10,660 nucleotides of DNA, from NCBI GenBank assembly GCA_902797565.1, contig CADBTO010000140.1:1-10660 (forward strand), read 5' to 3'. This DNA is from an uncultured Lachnospiraceae bacterium. GTDB taxonomy: Bacteria; Bacillota; Clostridia; Lachnospirales; Lachnospiraceae. This document shows positions 6,821 through 10,660 of this stretch, piece by piece. The position numbers and the translations under genes were made by a program. The notes below the pieces were generated by a model, which was not told the DNA's origin, searched no databases, and saw only the letters and a list, made by a program, of their open reading frames with translations. Numbering within the stretch: the first letter of the stretch is position 1; each line of letters opens with the position of its first letter.

Positions 6821-9800
6821 ATGCCAAATTTAAAAAATCAACAGGTAAATCAGCCGAAGGCCAATGAGATCAAGACACAGATTCAGACCGATGAAGTGAA
6901 AAAGGGAACCCAGGCTGTTTCCGGGGCGGGGGTGGTGCCGCCCCAGGGAATGGAGCAGCAGGTTCCTGAGCTGCAGGAGCAAAAGATTCCTGTGGAAGTG
7001 CCGAAGAAGGCGATCAAGGTTAAAAAGCTTTCTTCGAGGGAGATGAAGAAGCGGCAGCGCAGGCAGGAGAAAGCGGAAATCAAGGAATATGAGTCCGCAA
7101 AGAAGGACTACAAAAAATACGGAATTGGTTTCCAGTTGGATCAGGTGAATGTCAATGTGCGGGATTCCAGAAATATGAAGCGGATCAAGCTGCTTTTGAA
7201 GGAATACCTGTCCGTGAAGGCAGAGGTGGAGGCACGGGGCAAGCTGGGCGAGAAGCAAAAGAATCAGGAGCTTGTGGTTGCGTCCCACACAAAAGACATT
7301 ATCTCAGCAGATCATCGCAAGCTCATGAACCGGCTGTACAATAATCTGATGCTGGAGATCGATGCCTATACAACGATGAAATTCTCTGTGTTCAAGTCGC
7401 AGCGGGGGAAAGCACGGCTTGCTCAGGTCAAGGAGATTCACGAGCTTTTGAAAGCGGACAACCGCAGGTATATGCTGTCTGATTTTCGGAGGATGGTGGC
7501 AGATTCCCGTGATGATGAAGTGGAGGCTGAGGGGAACTTTCCCACCTGGCTGGGGATGATTAAGAGCAAGGACGCGATCACGGAGCGGAATCTTGCGCTG
7601 AAAAAGAACAAAGTCAAGACGATGAGCAGCGAGTGGTGGAGTGCCGTTGGGGACAACTGGTGGAACCGGATGGAGATCGTGGGAAACGGGATCGGTGGAT
7701 TTCTTGATCGGACGGTTGCAGCGGGTGTGATGCTGGGAGTCAATACCCTGACGCTTGGCGGAAAGGTCATAAAAGCTCCGCTGAAAGTGATGTCCTGGAT
7801 TACGAACGGGGCGATGCGCCTGTTCAGGAGCGAGAAGCGCTGGAAGGTGGATTATAGCCTGACACGGGGCTGGACAGGTTATGATGAGTCGCGGCATATG
7901 GCGCGCAGTCTTCTGAAGTCCGCGCTGATTCTGCCGACATCCTGGCTTGTGGAGCCAGTGGCGGTTGGGGCATCCAGACTTTTCAGCGATGATCCCAAGA
8001 TGAAAAGCCGGAAGTTCTTTGCCACCACAAAAGAATATTGGTCAGACCTTGGTAATGCGATTGCTGGCAAGCTGAAGAAAGAGTGGACAGGGCTGGGCTT
8101 TGGAAAAGATTATGACGATCGGCAGCAGGAAGATATGTATATGGCCGGTGACGAATACACCAGCAATGAAGTGGAAGAAGAGAAGGAATTCATTGAGAAG
8201 TCTGAGCCTGAGGAAAAGGAGAGCTTGAGAAGCGCAAAGGAGATCCGGGCCGAGCTTTCGGCGCTGTTCAGCCGGGCGATGACACCTGCCGTTATGGAGC
8301 AGATCCAGACGCTGACGAAAGAGCTTTCCAGGGCGATTGAACGGGAGAAGGAACTGGGCATTAACACGAAGGACCAGACAGAAGAGAAGAACGAAGAGAA
8401 GAACAACGAGAAAAAAGAAGACGAGAAGAAAGAAGTCGAGAAGAAAGAAGACGAGAAAAAAGAGGACGAGAAGAAGGAAGACGAGAATCAAATCAACGAG
8501 AACAAGACAGACGAGAAGAAGTCTGATAATAATAAGATAAACGAGAACAAGATAAACATCATCAACGAAAACATCATCAATGAGAACATCATCAACGAGA
8601 ACGTACACGAGGATCGTTTCGAGGCAGGAAAAGGGATGTATGCGAACGACAAGGAGCGGGTCGTGCATGTCCAGGTGAGGGATTCCAAAGGGAAGGTCAA
8701 GACAGAACGCAGGGTCTATGTGGATGTGTTTTCAGAACAGATCACGGCAGATATTGCTGCAGAACACAAGCTCCAACGGATCGAGGATTATCCGGAACGG
8801 TTCCGGGAGACTTATGAGCAGGTTCTGCAGAAACATGGATACCGGATTCCGGACAGCGTGGAGGAGCTGGGGAAGATCCGGAGCGCCAGCGGGCTTCTGG
8901 AACGGAAATTCTGTACGAAGGATGTGGGGGAGCAGCCAAGTTTTGATGATCCAAGCCGCTGGCTGTGGAAGCAGGGGACGGACGTGGAACTTGCCCGCGC
9001 CTTTGACTGGCTGGCAGGGTATTGGATTTCCCGGGAAGGGATCGGAAGACTGGGAGTCCAGAAGCAGGTGAAACCGGTAAACGTTCCGAGACACAAGCTG
9101 AGCATCAAACCTTCCGTACCGTATGAAAGCCAGACCACGAATAACTGCTGGTGCTGTACGGCAGCGGGGCTGTACAACCAGTTTGTGAAGAATACGGACG
9201 GCGCGATCAGCCGGGAACAGATCATGAAGCAGGAGCATGTGCGGTCGTTTGAGCCGAAGCTGCGCACCCTGAATGAGATCCGGGATATGGGCGTGGAGAT
9301 GGACCAGAGAGACTATTCCGCTGCATACAGAGCGATAACGGATTATGCCGGGCCTAAGAAGAAGACGATGGGGAATATCTTTGAGGTGGCGGATTTCTTT
9401 TTGCAGAAGCGTCCGGATGCGCAGATGAAGCGGATGCTGATCACGCTGCCGGCACTGCGGAAAGGGAACAAAAGCCGGGAGCAGATCGCGCAGGAAGCGG
9501 TTATCTACAACAACCAGAAGGCTGTGTTTATGAACCAGGTATATAAGGTCCTTTCACAGGGGAATTTTGTTGGCTTCCTTGCACAAAACAAAGAGAATGT
9601 GCAGCATTACCGTATGATTACAGGAATTGACGGAGAAACGGTGACGATCTATGATTCTTTAGGAGGAACGCACTATAATACAACGGTGGGACAGATCATG
9701 GACAGGAAGCAGGCCGGGAATTCCATTGAGTTGACCTGGTTTGAAAAGCTGCAGGATCCAGAGGAACTGAAAAAAGAGTACAGCAATCTGACCTATAGCG

Positions 9801-9964
9801 AAAAAGATGGTTTCGGTGTGAAAAAGATGCAGACAGAGGCTGCATGGAACATCGGGCAGACGCAGGGCGTGTGCGTTGGGAAGAACGCAGCGGAGATGGG
9901 AGAAGGTATGGATGGCGTGTCGATTGCGGTGTATGTTCCGAAGCGGATTGTGAAGAACAAATAA
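6821..9964 (+). CDS. Large multidomain protein with C-terminal papain-like cysteine protease
   Basis: 1047 residues; TAGGAG lies 7 bases before the ATG. Residues 1-65 are polar and disordered, and 66-100 Lys/Arg-rich. Residues 114-206 form a helical module starting RDSRNMKR that resembles one in the next gene. Residues 287-335 and 363-388 are Gly/Ala-rich and moderately hydrophobic, possibly membrane-interacting. Residues 530-594 are a pentapeptide-repeat linker. The C-terminal part (about 750-1047) looks like a papain-fold (C39/AvrRpt2-like) cysteine protease: Q771-TTNN-C776-W-C-C (oxyanion Gln, candidate nucleophile C776 or C778), H929 in QHYRMITGID and D945 in IYDSLGG, in the order C-H-D. 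The H and D context also resembles C48/Ulp1 proteases. Proteolysis of a target or of itself (releasing the C-terminal domain from the linker) is plausible. No signal peptide is seen. It is the largest effector-like protein here and follows the GNAT pair. Confidence 0.7.
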   Translation: MPNLKNQQVNQPKANEIKTQIQTDEVKKGTQAVSGAGVVPPQGMEQQVPELQEQKIPVEVPKKAIKVKKLSSREMKKRQRRQEKAEIKEYESAKKDYKKYGIGFQLDQVNVNVRDSRNMKRIKLLLKEYLSVKAEVEARGKLGEKQKNQELVVASHTKDIISADHRKLMNRLYNNLMLEIDAYTTMKFSVFKSQRGKARLAQVKEIHELLKADNRRYMLSDFRRMVADSRDDEVEAEGNFPTWLGMIKSKDAITERNLALKKNKVKTMSSEWWSAVGDNWWNRMEIVGNGIGGFLDRTVAAGVMLGVNTLTLGGKVIKAPLKVMSWITNGAMRLFRSEKRWKVDYSLTRGWTGYDESRHMARSLLKSALILPTSWLVEPVAVGASRLFSDDPKMKSRKFFATTKEYWSDLGNAIAGKLKKEWTGLGFGKDYDDRQQEDMYMAGDEYTSNEVEEEKEFIEKSEPEEKESLRSAKEIRAELSALFSRAMTPAVMEQIQTLTKELSRAIEREKELGINTKDQTEEKNEEKNNEKKEDEKKEVEKKEDEKKEDEKKEDENQINENKTDEKKSDNNKINENKINIINENIINENIINENVHEDRFEAGKGMYANDKERVVHVQVRDSKGKVKTERRVYVDVFSEQITADIAAEHKLQRIEDYPERFRETYEQVLQKHGYRIPDSVEELGKIRSASGLLERKFCTKDVGEQPSFDDPSRWLWKQGTDVELARAFDWLAGYWISREGIGRLGVQKQVKPVNVPRHKLSIKPSVPYESQTTNNCWCCTAAGLYNQFVKNTDGAISREQIMKQEHVRSFEPKLRTLNEIRDMGVEMDQRDYSAAYRAITDYAGPKKKTMGNIFEVADFFLQKRPDAQMKRMLITLPALRKGNKSREQIAQEAVIYNNQKAVFMNQVYKVLSQGNFVGFLAQNKENVQHYRMITGIDGETVTIYDSLGGTHYNTTVGQIMDRKQAGNSIELTWFEKLQDPEELKKEYSNLTYSEKDGFGVKKMQTEAAWNIGQTQGVCVGKNAAEMGEGMDGVSIAVYVPKRIVKNK
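8408..8602 (+). repeat. Thirteen contiguous 15-bp units encoding pentapeptides
   Basis: Thirteen in-frame 15-base units run without interruption and encode residues 530-594 of the protease protein. The first five are EKKED-like, then units drift through ENQIN, ENKTD and ENKIN to three copies of IINEN. The first part should form a charged single helix, and the Ile/Asn part is more likely extended. The period and drift suggest expansion by slippage followed by divergence. It separates the N-terminal helical part from the protease part. Confidence 0.9.
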
Positions 9965-10002
9965 GTCAGATAGACAAATGAAAGAAATTGGAGTATGAGC
10001 GT

Positions 10003-10660
10003 ATGAGTGATGTAAATCAGATCCAGGAACTGCAGCATCATCCAGTGCAGCAGCAAGTGCAGCATCATCCGGTGCAGCAGCAGGTACCACACCAGGTGCA
10101 GCAGAACGTTCTGCAGCAGCAGGAGCAGATCCCGCTTGCGGTGACGGAACAGATGTCCGTGGATTATCAGAATATGCAGCAGGAATTAAAGGATTCCAAG
10201 AAAGGCGGGATATCGTTTTTCAGAGACAGCAGGGAATTCCGGAATGTACGAACGGCGCTTCGCGAAGTCTCCGAGACGCTTTTGAATCTTCCGCCGCAGC
10301 CTGCCGATTACCAGGAATTTGCGGAGCAGGGGCAGCGCCTGCTGGGGAAGCTTGAGGAAGCAATCAAGGCCTGCACAAAGTATCTGGACAAAGGCGGCGG
10401 GAAAACGGAGGAGGGTGCAATCCGGAAAGATCTGGTACGCAAAGCCATGATGCAGGCACTCAGTGACCGGGATGCGCTGTCGGCGGGGCTTTCGGATGTC
10501 GGTGAAGAAGGCCAGATGGATTTTGAACATTTTTCATGGGGCGACCTTCTGCGGTCACGGGAGATCACGATCAAGAAGCCTTTGGAGAAGCAAAAGCATG
10601 TGGGCGGCGCCATGTCAAGCCTGGCGATCATCCAGAAGGAAGATGATCCCTATGGCGGCG
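10003..10660 (+). CDS. Gln-rich helical protein, 5' part of a further effector-like gene (partial)
   Basis: An open frame of 219 codons runs off the window edge. It starts at an ATG with TTGGAG about 9 bases upstream, 38 bases after the protease stop. Residues 1-50 are Gln/His/Val-rich with two exact-length copies of QHHPVQQQV (11-28), and are probably disordered. Residues about 51-150 are helical and start with FRDSREFRNV (RDSR at 74-77), followed by KACTKYLDKGG and GAIRKDLVRKA (138-148). This resembles the RDSR module of the preceding protein. Near the edge, HVGGAMSSLAII (199-210) could be the glycine turn of a catalytic domain, perhaps kinase-like, but that cannot be judged from the piece available. 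No signal peptide is seen. Function is not assigned; the build suggests another cargo protein with its catalytic part beyond the window. Confidence 0.75.
   Translation, partial: MSDVNQIQELQHHPVQQQVQHHPVQQQVPHQVQQNVLQQQEQIPLAVTEQMSVDYQNMQQELKDSKKGGISFFRDSREFRNVRTALREVSETLLNLPPQPADYQEFAEQGQRLLGKLEEAIKACTKYLDKGGGKTEEGAIRKDLVRKAMMQALSDRDALSAGLSDVGEEGQMDFEHFSWGDLLRSREITIKKPLEKQKHVGGAMSSLAIIQKEDDPYGG
10033..10086 (+). repeat. Two tandem 27-bp repeats (QHHPVQQQV)
   Basis: Two adjacent 27-base units (10033-10059 and 10060-10086) differ at three third-codon-position bases and encode the same nine residues. A shorter diverged copy (PHQVQQNV) follows. They build the Gln-rich N-terminus of the last gene, and the CAG-rich sequence is prone to slippage. 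Confidence 0.85.

Noticed and set aside
8408..8602. CRISPR array
   Set aside because: The repeat has a 15-base period, no spacers, and stays in frame within a coding sequence, so it is a protein repeat.
9605..9880. C48/Ulp1-type protease assignment (H929, D945, then QTQGVC)
   Set aside because: The order H-D-Q-C and the YDSL context are suggestive, but the usual D-C-G around the nucleophile is missing, and QTTNNCW upstream gives a better papain-type match. Kept only as an alternative.

Overview
The window looks like accessory DNA of a Gram-positive gut-type bacterium, most likely a Clostridia/Lachnospiraceae member. The basis is strong AGGAG-type ribosome binding sites, moderately GC-rich genes after an AT-rich 5' region, and a perfect Gram-positive-type LexA box. 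The taxonomy is inference; no marker gene is present.

Layout: positions 1-329 carry no convincing complete gene but hold an extended -10 promoter (about 267-275). Seven same-strand genes then run to the end of the window with short gaps or overlaps, consistent with one long operon: (1) tandem-domain GNAT acetyltransferase (330-1256); (2) Gln-rich, coiled-coil protein with a HipA/phosphatidylinositol-kinase-like catalytic core (1269-2933); (3) Lys-rich protein ending in an R-S-E class mono-ADP-ribosyltransferase domain (3012-4409); (4) a second GNAT with an altered acetyl-CoA loop (4458-5351); (5) a third, longer GNAT translationally coupled to it (5348-6769); (6) a 1047-residue multidomain protein with a pentapeptide-repeat linker and a C-terminal papain-like cysteine protease (6821-9964); (7) the start of another Gln-rich helical protein that runs off the window (10003-10660).

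Reading: the locus alternates GNAT enzymes with large proteins that look like effectors or toxins: a kinase, an ADP-ribosyltransferase and a protease, each behind a long disordered or helical N-terminal region. None has an evident signal peptide, and no secretion machinery lies in the window. Short shared N-terminal elements link them: an FE[IV][IV]E motif in the kinase and the ADP-ribosyltransferase, and an RDSR-type helical module in the protease protein and the last protein. The working hypothesis is an effector/toxin cargo operon whose GNATs modify, activate or neutralise the effectors. How the cargo is exported, and whether it acts on other bacteria, phage or a host, cannot be decided from this sequence.
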